DNA of 64,000 nt from Acidithiobacillus acidisediminis (lineage in GTDB: Bacteria; Pseudomonadota; Gammaproteobacteria; Acidithiobacillales; Acidithiobacillaceae), in the NCBI RefSeq assembly GCF_023277115.1, contig NZ_JALQCS010000001.1, positions 1,668,001-1,732,000 of the forward strand. The letters run 5' to 3'. Under the pieces are notes generated by a model. That model saw nothing but the letters and a program-made list of their open reading frames with translations, was not told where the DNA came from and did no database searches. Every line of letters starts with the position of its first letter. Positions within the stretch are counted from its first letter, which is position 1. The translations under genes were made by a program, and so were the position numbers. This document shows, in pieces, positions 8,923 through 18,911 of this stretch.

Positions 8923-9681
8923 TCAGCCCCGGGTGAACCAATGTTGCAGCAGGACGAGATCGGTGACGACTTCTCGACCGGCCTCTGGTCCCTCGAGGAC
9001 TTTTCCTGGTGCACCAGGCTCGCCCAGCTGATCCAGCACCCGGAGGGCACCAGAAAAATCCTGGCCCGCAGTGTAATCCGTCTGGGTGATCAAGACCGGC
9101 AACTGAGCACCCAGGGCCGACCGCAAGCCATTCTCGGAATCCTCCAGGGCTAGACATTCACCTGGCAAAAGCTCCAGACGCTGCAGGACGTGCGTGTAGA
9201 TGTCCGCCGCTGGCTTTTTGTGTGGAACGATGTCCCCGGCACCAATGTAATCAAAGCGGCCCCATCCCTCTTCCCCCAGATTGCTCTGCAATAAGGCCGC
9301 GACATTGTCTGGTGTGGTCGTGGTGGCAATCGCCAGGCGTAGTCCAGCTGTCTCTGCTTCTGCGAGGAGGCGGTGGATGCCCGGACGCAGGGGAGCAACC
9401 CCCTGGGCGATGATCTCTCCATAAATCAAGGTCTTGCGTTGGTGTATCGCGCGAATGTCGGTGGCGCTCAGTTGTGGATACTGCGGATGATCAGCGAGAA
9501 AGCCGCGCAGGCGTTCCTTGCCACCGGTGATCTTGAGGTACTTGCCGTAGGTAGGGACATCCCATTGGAAGGGCAGAGAAAATTCCGCGAAGGCCTGGTT
9601 GAAGGCCACGCGATGCGCGTCGCGCTCTGTATCGGCCAGAGTTCCATCGACGTCAAAAATGAGGGCGCGCAGATGAGACAT
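8923..9681 (-). CDS. HAD-superfamily phosphatase, CbbY/beta-phosphoglucomutase-like
   Basis: 252 residues. The first HAD motif is FDVDGTLADTE (nucleophile Asp10, acid/base Asp12). Motif II is in IATTTTPDN, the lysine of motif III in HKKPAADIY, and motif IV in LALEDSENGLRSAL. The residues after DGTLADTE and the long helical cap match CbbY, a xylulose-1,5-bisphosphate phosphatase that clears a Rubisco inhibitor in autotrophs. That function would suit a carbon-fixing organism but is not proven, and no cbb genes lie nearby. The gene ends 25 bases from the convergent Fur-family gene. Confidence 0.85.
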   Translation of the reverse strand: MSHLRALIFDVDGTLADTERDAHRVAFNQAFAEFSLPFQWDVPTYGKYLKITGGKERLRGFLADHPQYPQLSATDIRAIHQRKTLIYGEIIAQGVAPLRPGIHRLLAEAETAGLRLAIATTTTPDNVAALLQSNLGEEGWGRFDYIGAGDIVPHKKPAADIYTHVLQRLELLPGECLALEDSENGLRSALGAQLPVLITQTDYTAGQDFSGALRVLDQLGEPGAPGKVLEGPEAGREVVTDLVLLQHWFTRG

Positions 9682-9769
9682 CTTGAATTTTCTCCTATGG
9701 TAGTGTGTGTAATCCGCATGCGTGCTGGTAGACGGATCGGCCGGTAGCTTACACCGGAACCGTCTCTGT

Positions 9770-9798
9770 TTGCCAAAGGGCAGAAACTCTGCTAAACC
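9770..9798 (+). promoter_or_regulatory. Candidate sigma-70 promoter of dksA
   Basis: TTGCCA at 9770-9775 and TAAACC at 9793-9798 are separated by 17 bases, and a TG lies just before the -10 (TGCTAAACC), as in an extended -10 element. It is about 40 bases upstream of the dksA ATG. Identified by eye from spacing and consensus; the -10 is weak. Confidence 0.35.
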
Positions 9799-9838
9799 AT
9801 GCCGGATTTTTCTTCATACCCAAACAGGAACAGACACC

Positions 9839-10294
9839 ATGACGGATAGCGCTGCGGCAATCACGCCCAAAAACCCGCAAGAGCTTCAGGCCTTCACCCC
9901 GTATCAACCGGGAGCCGATGAAGAATACATGAGCGCCGGCCAGATCGCGCACTTTCGTAAGATTCTGGAAGACTGGCGTAGCGAGTTGATGGCGGAAGTC
10001 GACCGTACGGTGCAGAACCTGCAGGTGGAAAATGTCAACTATTCCGACCCGAATGACCGGGCTAGTCTGGAAACCGATATGGGGCTGGAACTGCGGGCGC
10101 GGGACCGCGAGCGCAAGCTCATTCGCAAGATCAACCAAGCACTCGGGCGCATTGATGCGGGGGAATATGGTTACTGCGAGGCTTGCGGTGTAGAGATCGG
10201 CCTGCGGCGTTTGGAAGCACGGCCCACGGCAACCTTGTGCATCGACTGCAAAACCCTCGAAGAGAAACGCGAACGGCAGATGGCCCCGGACTGA
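9839..10294 (+). CDS. dksA: RNA polymerase-binding transcription factor DksA
   Basis: 151 residues, the normal DksA length. DksA inserts a coiled coil into the RNA polymerase secondary channel and works with ppGpp in the stringent response. The coiled-coil tip shows the DPNDRA motif with the two conserved aspartates and alanine near residue 60-66. The C-terminus carries the four-cysteine zinc finger (CEACG and CIDCK). The frame is open 39 codons upstream, but the ATG at 9839 gives the family N-terminus. It stands alone between the divergent cbbY-like gene and convergent tilS. Confidence 0.95.
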   Translation: MTDSAAAITPKNPQELQAFTPYQPGADEEYMSAGQIAHFRKILEDWRSELMAEVDRTVQNLQVENVNYSDPNDRASLETDMGLELRARDRERKLIRKINQALGRIDAGEYGYCEACGVEIGLRRLEARPTATLCIDCKTLEEKRERQMAPD

Positions 10295-10315
10295 GGGCGT
10301 TCACCGCATTCACCG

Positions 10316-11677
10316 CTAGTCGCTGGCCAGCACGACCCACAGAAGCTCCGTGCTGGTCTCCTGCGGCGGCGAGCGCTGGTAGAACCCGGGAATCCAGAGA
10401 ATCTCTTCAGCAGCCGAAAAAAGAATGGGGATATGGCTACGCAAGAATGGTGGCACCCCCAGTTCCAGGAGTAGCTTTTTGATTGGGCGATGCTGGCCGG
10501 CTGGGTTCCGGTAACCCAGCCCCGGCGCGCGCAGGGACCAGGACAGGCGGCTGTTTTTCAGCTCTTCGCCGCCAATCGCCACGGCGTCCCCTCCCATCCC
10601 AGGTGGCGGCACCCTGCCCTTTCCCCAGCACCATCGAAATCCCTCCCCCTGCCCCTCCGGATACCCAGGCTGCCAGTCCTGTTCAGTGATACTGTAGGCG
10701 GGTAACTGCGGCCAGAGTTGCAACTGCTCGCCCTGTCGCCAAGCATGAACGCCCAGAAATTCGATACTCTTGCCGCCTTGTTGCGCGCCACAGAGTTGCC
10801 GCAGGCGTTCCAGCATGGCCTGATCCGGGACGGGCAGATCTTGGTCCCGTAACCAGTGACGGAGAAATACGCGCTGCAAGGCCGGTGCGAGCTGCGTGAT
10901 CTCGCCCACGCTGAGCTTGTGCGCGACAACGGGACTCTGGGACTGAGGGGGTTGGGTCAGGGATGCATACCAGGCATCTTCTACTGCTAATTGATCGGCA
11001 ATGTTGGCGGCAGAACGCGCGATGCACTCGGCAGCCTGAGGCCAGCCCAGATCCTCCAGCAAGGGCCAGATGCGACGCCGCAGGCGTACTCGGGCATAGC
11101 GTAGGTCGTCATTGGCAGGATCCTCCAGCCAGTGTACGCCGCGCTCCTGCAGATATTGGCGCAACTGGAGGCGAGAAAGGCCCAGAAAGGGGCGAGCCAG
11201 TATGCCTGCACCCAGGCGGCGTCGCTCCGGCATGGCGGCTAAACCGGCGATCCCGGCACCGCGCAACAACTGCAAAAAAAGGGTCTCCGCCTGATCGTCA
11301 CGATGCTGGGCGGTCAGCAAGCAGTCTCCTTTCCCCAACTGTGCGGCGAGTAAGGCATAACGTCCACGTCGCGCGCGATCCTCTGGCCCTTCTCCGTCCT
11401 GATCAGCGACAAGGTCCAGCACCTGGCAGGAGTAACCATGGCGCTCAGCCTGTTCCTGCGCGTACGCAGCCCACTTGTTGCTGTCCGCGTGCCAGTGGTG
11501 ATTGACGTGGAGCAGTCGTAGTTGCAGACCCAGGGCGTGGGCCGCGAGCATCATGGCCGTGGAGTCCGCGCCGCCACTGAAAGCAAGAAAAAACGATTGC
11601 TCTGGCGCGTAGCCCCATTCCACAAACAGCTTTTGCCGTAGCTGCGCTTCCGGCTCAGGCTGCGCCGACGACACCAT
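10316..11677 (-). CDS. tilS: tRNA(Ile)-lysidine synthase
   Basis: 453 residues. TilS ligates lysine to C34 of the CAU-anticodon isoleucine tRNA using ATP. The PP-loop ATPase motif SGGADS is at residues 34-39, followed by [12 protein letters not shown] and the conserved [19 protein letters not shown] region. C-terminal substrate-recognition domains fill residues about 240-453. The start ATG at 11677 lies 23 bases inside the end of accA, so the two are translationally coupled. It is the last gene of the long minus-strand train. Confidence 0.95.
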   Translation of the reverse strand: MVSSAQPEPEAQLRQKLFVEWGYAPEQSFFLAFSGGADSTAMMLAAHALGLQLRLLHVNHHWHADSNKWAAYAQEQAERHGYSCQVLDLVADQDGEGPEDRARRGRYALLAAQLGKGDCLLTAQHRDDQAETLFLQLLRGAGIAGLAAMPERRRLGAGILARPFLGLSRLQLRQYLQERGVHWLEDPANDDLRYARVRLRRRIWPLLEDLGWPQAAECIARSAANIADQLAVEDAWYASLTQPPQSQSPVVAHKLSVGEITQLAPALQRVFLRHWLRDQDLPVPDQAMLERLRQLCGAQQGGKSIEFLGVHAWRQGEQLQLWPQLPAYSITEQDWQPGYPEGQGEGFRWCWGKGRVPPPGMGGDAVAIGGEELKNSRLSWSLRAPGLGYRNPAGQHRPIKKLLLELGVPPFLRSHIPILFSAAEEILWIPGFYQRSPPQETSTELLWVVLASD

Positions 11678-12605
11678 AGTGCATCAGGCGCTCGTAGCGA
11701 TGACTGAGCAAGCGCGCGCTTTCCATACCCTGCAATGCCTGCAGTTGCTGCGCGAAAGACTCCGCTACTCGACTAAAGACCAACTGGGGATCACGATGGG
11801 CGCCCCCCAAGGGTTCGTCGATGACTTCGTCGACCAAAGCCAGGGCCTGCAGGCGCCGCGCCGTGATTCCCAGGGTCTCCGCAGCCTCGGCTGCCTTGCT
11901 GGCATCTTTCCAGAGGATGGAGGCGCAGCCCTCAGGAGAAATGACCGAATAGACGCTGTGCTCCAACATGAGCAAGCGGTCGCCGACGCCAATGGCGAGA
12001 GCGCCACCGGAGCCTCCTTCGCCAATCACCAGGGAAAGGATGGGTACGGCAAGGTCCGACATAACCGCGAGGTTGCGGGCAATGGCCTCACTCTGACCCC
12101 GCTCTTCCGCCCCGATTCCCGGATAAGCGCCGGGGGTGTCGATAAAAGTGAGCACCGGTAAGTGAAAACGCTCCGCCAAGCGCATCAGGCGCAAGGCCTT
12201 GCGGTATCCTTCGGGGCGAGGCATGCCGAAATTGCGTTGAATTTTTTCCTTGGTATCGCGCCCTTTTTGCTGACCAATCCAGAGGATCCCCTGTCCCTGA
12301 AAACGGGCTAGACCGCCAACAATGGCGGCATCATCCGCGAAACTGCGATCGCCGGCGAGAATTTCTACCTCGGTAAAGAGCGCATTCACGTAATCCAAGG
12401 TATAGGGGCGCTGCGGATGGCGCGCCACTTGCACGGTTTGCCAGGCACTGAGCTTGCTGTAGATCCGCTGCAATTCCTTGCGCGCCTTGTTCTCCAGGCG
12501 TTTGATGTCATCCTGAATGCCGGGCTGATTAAGGGCCTTCAGTTCTTCCACCTTGCCTTCGAGTTCGGCGATGGGTTGTTCAAAATCGAGATATTGCAGC
12601 TTCAC
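11655..12605 (-). CDS. accA: Acetyl-CoA carboxylase carboxyltransferase subunit alpha
   Basis: 316 residues, as in other proteobacterial AccA. It forms the carboxyltransferase with AccD and transfers CO2 from carboxybiotin to acetyl-CoA, the first step of fatty-acid synthesis. [17 protein letters not shown] is the classic N-terminus. [20 protein letters not shown] and the oxyanion-hole region [11 protein letters not shown] are the crotonase-fold active-site motifs. The start is GTG at 12605 with AAGGAG 6 bases upstream. It sits between dnaE and tilS, a linkage common in gamma- and betaproteobacteria. Confidence 0.96.
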   Translation of the reverse strand: MKLQYLDFEQPIAELEGKVEELKALNQPGIQDDIKRLENKARKELQRIYSKLSAWQTVQVARHPQRPYTLDYVNALFTEVEILAGDRSFADDAAIVGGLARFQGQGILWIGQQKGRDTKEKIQRNFGMPRPEGYRKALRLMRLAERFHLPVLTFIDTPGAYPGIGAEERGQSEAIARNLAVMSDLAVPILSLVIGEGGSGGALAIGVGDRLLMLEHSVYSVISPEGCASILWKDASKAAEAAETLGITARRLQALALVDEVIDEPLGGAHRDPQLVFSRVAESFAQQLQALQGMESARLLSHRYERLMHYGVVGAA

Positions 12606-12617
12606 CCGTTCTCCTTC

Positions 12618-15600
12618 TCATGCTGAGCGTTGGCGCCGCTGCCGTTCCTCACTCAGGGAAACGACATTGGCAAGCAAGTTCGTCGGCGGCGCATATTGCC
12701 ATTCTTGTTGTTTCGGGTCGAGCAAACGGTCGAGGGCTGCGCGAAATTCGGCATTCGCAGCAATTCCCTGGGGGCAGTCCAGCACGGCCAACGCCTGCCC
12801 TGCGGCAACGGGCAACAGGATGCGCAAAATTGTCGTGCCTGGATGCGCAGTGACAAGCCCCTGTAGTTCCGCGACGGGAAAATCTGCCTCCGGAATGCGC
12901 AACACCAAGAGCCGTGCCAAGCCGATATGCGCTTCTTCCACACTGAGCAGCTGCTGCGCCGTCAGGCGCAGTCCTCCAGCATAACTGTCTTCACTTGCCT
13001 CCCCCAAAATCAGTAAGGCCTGTTCATCGCTGATCTGACCCGAGTAGCGCCGCCAGGTCTCGGCAAAGACGACCGCCTCCACGCGTCCGGTCTCATCCTC
13101 GAGGGTCAGGAATAACATCCGGTCCCCGCGTTTGGTGCGCATGCTCCGTCGTGCTACCACCATGCCGGCGATCAGGACCTGCTCACCAGCAGCTAGGCGA
13201 GCGATTTCGATGACCCCCAGTTGTTGTAGGCCAGGTCGAGCGATGCGCAAAGGATGGTCGCTCAGATAGAAGCCCAGGGTTTCTCGCTCGCCAACGAGTT
13301 GGCTGCCCGCTTCTTCCGCAATGGGTGCCAGCTCTGGACTGGCATAGTTCTCAGCGCCCCCCTCCTCAGCAAACAAGGAGGACTGCGCGCTGGCGGCAGC
13401 ACGCTGTTGCTGCTGCGCCGCTTCCAGAAAATTGTCCAAAGAGGCAAGCAGCTGTGCACGCGGAATTTCGAGGGCATCGAGCGCCCCAGCCTTGATGAGC
13501 GCCTCAACACTGCGGCGGTTCAGTCGCTGTCCATCAATACGGCAGAGAAAGTCATAAAAACTGCGAAATTGGCCTTTTTCCATCCGCGTGTCGAGGATCG
13601 CCTGCACTGCTCCGCGCCCGAGTCCCTTGATGGCACCGAGCCCATAGCGCAGGCCTTCTCCTTCTGGACGGAAGGCCAGCTCACTGCGCTGGATACAAGG
13701 AGGCAGGATTGCCATCCCCATCCGCCGACATTCGCTGATCATGGCGACCACCTTATCAGTGTGATCCATATCTGCAGTCAGGACGGCGGCCATGAAGTGC
13801 CGGGGATAATGGGCCTTTAGATACGCCGTTTGATACGAAACCAAGGCATAGGCCGCAGAGTGCGACTTGTTGAAACCATATTCGGCAAATTTTTCCATCA
13901 AATCGAAGATCGCCGTCGCCTGATGGACTTCGATGCCGTTCTTTGCCGCACCGGCAAGAAAGATCTCGCGCTGCTTGGCCATCTCTTCTGGTTTTTTCTT
14001 GCCCATGGCACGGCGCAGCAGGTCGGCACCGCCGAGAGAATAGTTCGCCAAGATTTGCGCGCACTGCATCACCTGCTCCTGATAGACAATCACTCCGTAG
14101 GTGTCCTTCAGGATAGGTTCGAGTAGAGGATGGGGGTATTGCACCTTGGCCTTGCCGTGCTTGCGGGCGATGAAATCATCAACCATTCCCGACTGCAGCG
14201 GACCAGGACGAAACAGGGCTACGAGGGCAACGATGTCCTCGAAATTGTCAGGCTGCAGACGACGAATAAGGTCACGCATACCAGAAGATTCGAGCTGGAA
14301 TACCGCCACCGTATCTGTGGATTTCAGCAGTGCAAAGGTTTCAGAATCGTCCAAAGGCAGACGCGCCATGTCCAGAGTTTCCGCGCCAGCAAGCTGACGT
14401 TCGGCATTGATAGCGCGCAAGGCGATGTCGATGATGGTCAGGGTCCGCAAACCGAGAAAATCGAATTTCACCAGTCCCATCTTTTCGACATCATCCTTGT
14501 CGAGCTGGGTGACGTTACCGCTGCCCTCGGAGCCGTCGGTGAAGAGCGGCAGGCGATCGGCCAGAGGTTCGGGGGAAATCACCACCCCTCCCGCATGGGT
14601 CGAGGCATGACGCGGCAGACCCTCCAGGCGCAGAGCGATGTCGAGCAGTTCGCGCACATCGTCTTCTTCCTGTTGCCGTCGTCGCAGTTCCTCCGATTCT
14701 TCCAGCGCCTTAGCCAGGGTCATGCCGAGATCCCTCGGTACCAGCTTGGCCAGCTGATCGACAAAACCATAAGGGAGATTGAGCACTCGCCCTACGTCGC
14801 GAACCACCGCCCGCGCTTTCATGGTGCCGAAGGTGATGATCTGGCCCACGCGATCGCGGCCATATTTTTCGGCGACATACTGAATGACGCGATCGCGCTG
14901 ATCCATGCAGAAATCGACGTCAAAGTCGGGCATGGAGACGCGCTCCGGATTCAGAAAACGCTCAAAGAGCAGGGCATTGGCAATCGGATCCAGGTCAGTG
15001 ATACGCAGGGCGTAGGCCACCAGTGAGCCCGCACCAGACCCGCGTCCCGGACCTACCGGCACGCCATGGTCCTTGGCCCACTGGATGAAATCGGCAACGA
15101 TGAGGAAGTAACCCGGAAAACCCATTTGCAGGATGACATCGACCTCCCGCAGCAGCCTTTCCCGATAGGGCAAGGTCTCGCGTTCGGGAAGCGCAAGCGC
15201 CTGCAGTCGCTCTTGCAGGCCTTGCTCTGCTGCCTTACGAAAGTAGCTCTCAATGGGACTGCCATCGGGGGTGGGATAGTCCGGCAGGGTGTAATGGCCC
15301 AGTTGTAGGGTAACGTTGCAGCGTTTTGCGATCTCTATGGTATTGGCGCAGGCCTCTGGAAGATCTGCAAAGCGCTCGAGCATCTCTTCCGCACTCGACA
15401 GACGATGTTCGGGGGTGAAGCGGCGGGGGCGCCGCTCATCCGCCAAGGTGTAGCCAGCGGCGATACATTGGCGGGCATCGAAGGCAGGAAAATCGTCGGC
15501 ATCCAGAAAGTGGGCATTGTTGGTCGCCACCAGGGGAAGGCTCAGCTCCAAAGCGAGGGCGATGCTGGCCTCGTTCAAGGCATCCTGCTCTACCTCGCCA

Positions 15601-16115
15601 TTGCGTTGTATCTCCAGATAAAGACTGTTTGGAAACAGATCAACGTAACGCTTTGCCAGTTGCCGTGCATGCTCCGGATCGCGCAGTACCGCCTGTCCGA
15701 TTTCCCCCTGCCCTGCTGCCGAAAGGGCAATCAATCCGCTACGGTCTTCCTGCTGCAACCAGGCACGCCGAATGCGCGGCTTGCCATCCTGCAGGCCCTC
15801 CAGAAAGGCGCGCGAGAGAAGATGGCTCAAGGCGCGAAATCCGCTGTGATCCCGACAGAGCAGGACCAGGCTTGCACTAGGATCAGAGGGGCTTTCGCCT
15901 TGCAGCCAAAGTTCGGCCCCGATGATGGGTTTGATGCCCACCGCCCGGGCGGCATTATAAAATTTGACGAGGGCGAAGAGATTGCCGTGATCGGTGACGG
16001 CCACTGCCGGCATTTGCAACTCCGCACAGCGCTGCACCAGCTTTTTGACGGGAATGATTCCATCCTCGAGGGAATACTCGGAGTGTACATGCAGATGGAC
16101 AAAACCGGGTGTCAT
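12618..16115 (-). CDS. dnaE: DNA polymerase III alpha subunit
   Basis: 1165 residues, close to the E. coli length of 1160. It is the replicative polymerase subunit. The N-terminal PHP domain begins FVHLHVHSEYSLEDG. The palm domain carries the catalytic aspartates in MPDFDVDFCMDQRDR near residue 400 and a further conserved aspartate downstream. GRGSGAGSLVAYAL and GKKKPEEMAKQREIF are family signatures, and an OB-fold and C-terminal domain follow. The start ATG overlaps the rnhB stop by 4 bases. Confidence 0.97.
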   Translation of the reverse strand: MTPGFVHLHVHSEYSLEDGIIPVKKLVQRCAELQMPAVAVTDHGNLFALVKFYNAARAVGIKPIIGAELWLQGESPSDPSASLVLLCRDHSGFRALSHLLSRAFLEGLQDGKPRIRRAWLQQEDRSGLIALSAAGQGEIGQAVLRDPEHARQLAKRYVDLFPNSLYLEIQRNGEVEQDALNEASIALALELSLPLVATNNAHFLDADDFPAFDARQCIAAGYTLADERRPRRFTPEHRLSSAEEMLERFADLPEACANTIEIAKRCNVTLQLGHYTLPDYPTPDGSPIESYFRKAAEQGLQERLQALALPERETLPYRERLLREVDVILQMGFPGYFLIVADFIQWAKDHGVPVGPGRGSGAGSLVAYALRITDLDPIANALLFERFLNPERVSMPDFDVDFCMDQRDRVIQYVAEKYGRDRVGQIITFGTMKARAVVRDVGRVLNLPYGFVDQLAKLVPRDLGMTLAKALEESEELRRRQQEEDDVRELLDIALRLEGLPRHASTHAGGVVISPEPLADRLPLFTDGSEGSGNVTQLDKDDVEKMGLVKFDFLGLRTLTIIDIALRAINAERQLAGAETLDMARLPLDDSETFALLKSTDTVAVFQLESSGMRDLIRRLQPDNFEDIVALVALFRPGPLQSGMVDDFIARKHGKAKVQYPHPLLEPILKDTYGVIVYQEQVMQCAQILANYSLGGADLLRRAMGKKKPEEMAKQREIFLAGAAKNGIEVHQATAIFDLMEKFAEYGFNKSHSAAYALVSYQTAYLKAHYPRHFMAAVLTADMDHTDKVVAMISECRRMGMAILPPCIQRSELAFRPEGEGLRYGLGAIKGLGRGAVQAILDTRMEKGQFRSFYDFLCRIDGQRLNRRSVEALIKAGALDALEIPRAQLLASLDNFLEAAQQQQRAAASAQSSLFAEEGGAENYASPELAPIAEEAGSQLVGERETLGFYLSDHPLRIARPGLQQLGVIEIARLAAGEQVLIAGMVVARRSMRTKRGDRMLFLTLEDETGRVEAVVFAETWRRYSGQISDEQALLILGEASEDSYAGGLRLTAQQLLSVEEAHIGLARLLVLRIPEADFPVAELQGLVTAHPGTTILRILLPVAAGQALAVLDCPQGIAANAEFRAALDRLLDPKQQEWQYAPPTNLLANVVSLSEERQRRQRSA

Positions 16116-16690
16116 ATTCCTTGTTCCAGTATGCGTGCGACCGGCGCAAAACCGCGCCGATGCAGAGGGGTCACCCCAAAACGCTGCAGGGACTGCAGGT
16201 GCCGTGCGGTACCGTAGGCCTGGTGCTGCGCGAAACCGTAGAGTGGATAGTGCTGGTCCAGCAGCAGCATTTCCCGATCGCGGGCAACCTTGGCCAGGAT
16301 GCTGGCCGCAGCGATGGCATCGACCTGATCATCCCCCCCTACCATAGCCTCCGCATTCCAGCTCGGCAAGACGCGATTCCCGTCCACGAGAATGCGTCGC
16401 GGCCGTACCGGTAATGCGCGAAGGGCGCGGCCCATGGCCTGCAGGGTGGCGGCAAGGATATTGTCGCGTTCAATCTCCCAGGTGCTGGCGGAGACGATAG
16501 CCCAGGCACGTGCCTCGCGACGAATTTGTGCTGCCAGGAACTCGCGTTGCCGTGGGCGCAGTTTTTTGGAGTCGCGCAAGCCCGGTATCGGCCGTGCCAG
16601 CATGACCGCCGCTACCAGCACTGGACCCGCCAAGGGTCCGCGGCCCGCCTCATCTACCCCGGCAACCTCTGGCCCGAGGTGCTCCATCAC
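16112..16690 (-). CDS. rnhB: Ribonuclease HII
   Basis: 192 residues. RNase HII cleaves RNA in RNA-DNA hybrids and removes single ribonucleotides from DNA. VAGVDEAGRGPLAGPV near residues 10-25 holds the DE metal ligands, and further acidic residues lie in DQVDAIAAASILAKVARD. It overlaps lpxB upstream and dnaE downstream by 4 bases each (ATGA junctions), keeping the usual lpxB-rnhB-dnaE order. Confidence 0.95.
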   Translation of the reverse strand: MMEHLGPEVAGVDEAGRGPLAGPVLVAAVMLARPIPGLRDSKKLRPRQREFLAAQIRREARAWAIVSASTWEIERDNILAATLQAMGRALRALPVRPRRILVDGNRVLPSWNAEAMVGGDDQVDAIAAASILAKVARDREMLLLDQHYPLYGFAQHQAYGTARHLQSLQRFGVTPLHRRGFAPVARILEQGI

Positions 16691-17808
16691 CCGCTGGTTC
16701 CCTGCAGGATCCGCCGTAAGGCCGTTGCGATACTTTCCTCATCATCGCCTTGCAGGAGTCCGCGCAGGGGCCGTAAGGCCTCCCGTTGGGCCGCTACAGG
16801 CAAATTTTCCAATTCCTGAAGCAGACGTTGCGGGGTGATCTCTTCCTGCAGAATCTCTGGATAGACGCGTTTCCCCAACAAGATATTGGGCAGGGCAATA
16901 TGGGGCACGCGTACCAAGCGCTTGGCAATAGCGAAGGTCAGTCTCTGCATGGCGTAGAGCACAACGGCTGGCCGCCCCAGCAATGCGGTTTCCAGTGTGG
17001 CGGTACCCGAGGCGACGAGTACCCGGTCTGCAGCAGCAAGCAGCGTGGTACTCTGGCCACAGATTTCCTGAATGGTCCCCGCCGCCGTCCCCACCTCCCG
17101 CCGCCAGAGTGGGCGGAGTTCCGCACGCGCCAAGGCAACGCTCAACTGCCATTCTGGATGGGATTGTTGCCAGAGTATTGCGGCTTCTGCCATTGGCCGC
17201 GCCAAGCGTTGGATCTCGCCCTCTCGACTACCGGGCAACAGTGCCAATATTGGTGCATCGGGCAGCTGCAATTGGGCGCGCGCGCCCGCGGCATCGGGAG
17301 CCGCTGCCGTTTGCGCCAGCAATGGGTGGGGCAAGACTTGCGCGGGCACGCCTGCCTGGGTGTAGATCGATCGCTCGAAGGGAAAAAGCAGGAAGATTTC
17401 GTCGATCCGCGCTCGAATCTGTCGGATCCGATCCTGGCGCCAAGCCCAAATTTGTGGGCCAACCACATAGAGCACGCGGATCCCGAGGCGCTTTGCCTCA
17501 CGCGCGATGCGGAGATTAAAGGCGGGATGATCGATCAGCACCACGGCATCCGGGCGCGTCTGCCGCAGATACTCGCGAATCCGATAAAAAAGCCGGCGTA
17601 ATTGCCCGTACACCCGGGCGACTTCGACGAGACCCATCACCCCGAGCGCGTCGCCAGCGGCAATATTGTGTACGCCAGCGGCTTGTAAACGCGTACCCAC
17701 GACACCTTCCCATTGCACCTCAATCTCGGCCGCCCGACAGCGCGCCAAGATATCCAGCCCTAGGTTTTCCCCGGAGCGCTCAATGGCAATGAGAAAAGCA
17801 CGTGTCAT
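16687..17808 (-). CDS. lpxB: Lipid-A-disaccharide synthase
   Basis: 373 residues. LpxB joins UDP-2,3-diacyl-sugar and lipid X to form the tetraacyl disaccharide 1-phosphate at the inner membrane. The N-terminal region has the SGENLG motif (AIERSGENLGLDIL), and VLIDHPAFNLRIAREAKR and VGPQIWAWRQDRIRQI are conserved glycosyltransferase-B fold segments. LLPGSREGEI marks the nucleotide-binding half. It overlaps gnnB upstream by 4 bases. Because gnnAB lie immediately upstream, the natural substrate is probably an acylated GlcN3N derivative. Confidence 0.95.
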   Translation of the reverse strand: MTRAFLIAIERSGENLGLDILARCRAAEIEVQWEGVVGTRLQAAGVHNIAAGDALGVMGLVEVARVYGQLRRLFYRIREYLRQTRPDAVVLIDHPAFNLRIAREAKRLGIRVLYVVGPQIWAWRQDRIRQIRARIDEIFLLFPFERSIYTQAGVPAQVLPHPLLAQTAAAPDAAGARAQLQLPDAPILALLPGSREGEIQRLARPMAEAAILWQQSHPEWQLSVALARAELRPLWRREVGTAAGTIQEICGQSTTLLAAADRVLVASGTATLETALLGRPAVVLYAMQRLTFAIAKRLVRVPHIALPNILLGKRVYPEILQEEITPQRLLQELENLPVAAQREALRPLRGLLQGDDEESIATALRRILQGTSG

Positions 17809-18911
17809 CCGTTATGTACATGCGCACGAATGACTCGACCAATCCGCTCCACCTGCGCCTCCTGCAGTTCCGGAAACATCGGCAATGACAGCACGTTTTC
17901 TTTCAAGCTTTCCGCGACTGGGCAATGGCTCTGCGGGAGGTCCGCAAAGGCCGTCTGTTGATGACAGGGAATCGGATAATAAACACCGCTGGCGATTCCT
18001 TCAGCCTGCAGTTTGGCGCGCAGGGCATCCCGTTTTTCCACCTGGATCGTGTATTGATGGAAGACATGCTCCGCACCCGGACGCCGCGCGGGAATTTGCA
18101 GGCGTAAATCGCCGAGCGCGGCATCATACAGCGCAGCAGCCCGCTGCCGACCCGCATTGTAGACATCCATCTGGCGGAACAGTTTGCGCAGAATCAGTGC
18201 CTGAATTTCATCGAGGCGACTGTTATACCCCAGCACCTCATGGTGATAAGTCTGCCAAGAACCGTGATTGCGCAGCCCGCGCAGCCGCTTGGCCAAGTCT
18301 TCATCCTGGGTGAAGACCATGCCACCATCCCCTGCCCCACCCAGATTTTTGCTAGGGAAAAAGGAAACACAGGCCAGATCGCCAAAGCTGCCCACCCGCT
18401 GTCCGTCCAGACGGGCGCCGATTGCTTGCGCCATATCTTCAATGATGGGGATATGGTGTTTTTTGGCCAGCGCCAGTAATTCTGGCATCGGTGCCGCCTG
18501 GCCATAGAGGTGGACGGGGATGATGGCTCGCGTACGCTCATTGATTAATGGCTCCACACTGGCAGCGCTTACACAGAAATACGCAGGCTCGACATCGGCA
18601 AAGACCGGGGTGGCCCCTACATAGCGTACCGCCTCGGCAGTGGCGATGAAGGTAAAGGTGGGCACAATGACCTCATCTCCGGGGCCAATGTTCAGCGCGC
18701 GTAGGGCCAGGAGCAGGGCATCGGTACCGGAGGCGCAACCGACCCCGTGGGTCACGCCCAGATATTCGGCCAGTTCTGCCTCCAACGCGCGTCCTTCGGC
18801 ACCCAAGATAAAGCTCGATTGATCGAGAATCTGCCCGATGCCGGCCAGAATTTCCGCACGCAGCGGCGCAAAATGGGCGCGCAAATCGACCATAGGGATC
18901 GCTTGATCCAT
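17805..18911 (-). CDS. gnnB: UDP-GlcNAc 3-amino transaminase GnnB (DegT/DnrJ/EryC1/StrS family)
   Basis: 368 residues, PLP-dependent sugar aminotransferase. GVGCASGTDALLLAL binds the cofactor phosphate, IIEDMAQAIGA holds the conserved Asp, and SFFPSKNLGGAGDGG holds the PLP lysine (Lys188). In Acidithiobacillus ferrooxidans GnnB aminates the 3-keto sugar made by GnnA to give UDP-GlcNAc3N, the substrate of LpxA. The assignment here rests on family plus position between lpxA-gnnA and lpxB. A long upstream extension is open but overlaps gnnA. The ATG at 18911 shares one base with the gnnA stop (TAATG), and that is the start I use. Confidence 0.88.
   Translation of the reverse strand: MDQAIPMVDLRAHFAPLRAEILAGIGQILDQSSFILGAEGRALEAELAEYLGVTHGVGCASGTDALLLALRALNIGPGDEVIVPTFTFIATAEAVRYVGATPVFADVEPAYFCVSAASVEPLINERTRAIIPVHLYGQAAPMPELLALAKKHHIPIIEDMAQAIGARLDGQRVGSFGDLACVSFFPSKNLGGAGDGGMVFTQDEDLAKRLRGLRNHGSWQTYHHEVLGYNSRLDEIQALILRKLFRQMDVYNAGRQRAAALYDAALGDLRLQIPARRPGAEHVFHQYTIQVEKRDALRAKLQAEGIASGVYYPIPCHQQTAFADLPQSHCPVAESLKENVLSLPMFPELQEAQVERIGRVIRAHVHNG

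Noticed and set aside
14130-15026. 298-codon open frame on the plus strand opposite dnaE
   Set aside because: It lies wholly antisense to conserved dnaE coding sequence, has no recognisable motif, and long antisense frames are expected in GC-rich coding DNA.
16786-17601. 271-codon plus-strand frame opposite lpxB
   Set aside because: Antisense to conserved lpxB motifs and without a ribosome-binding site or family signature.
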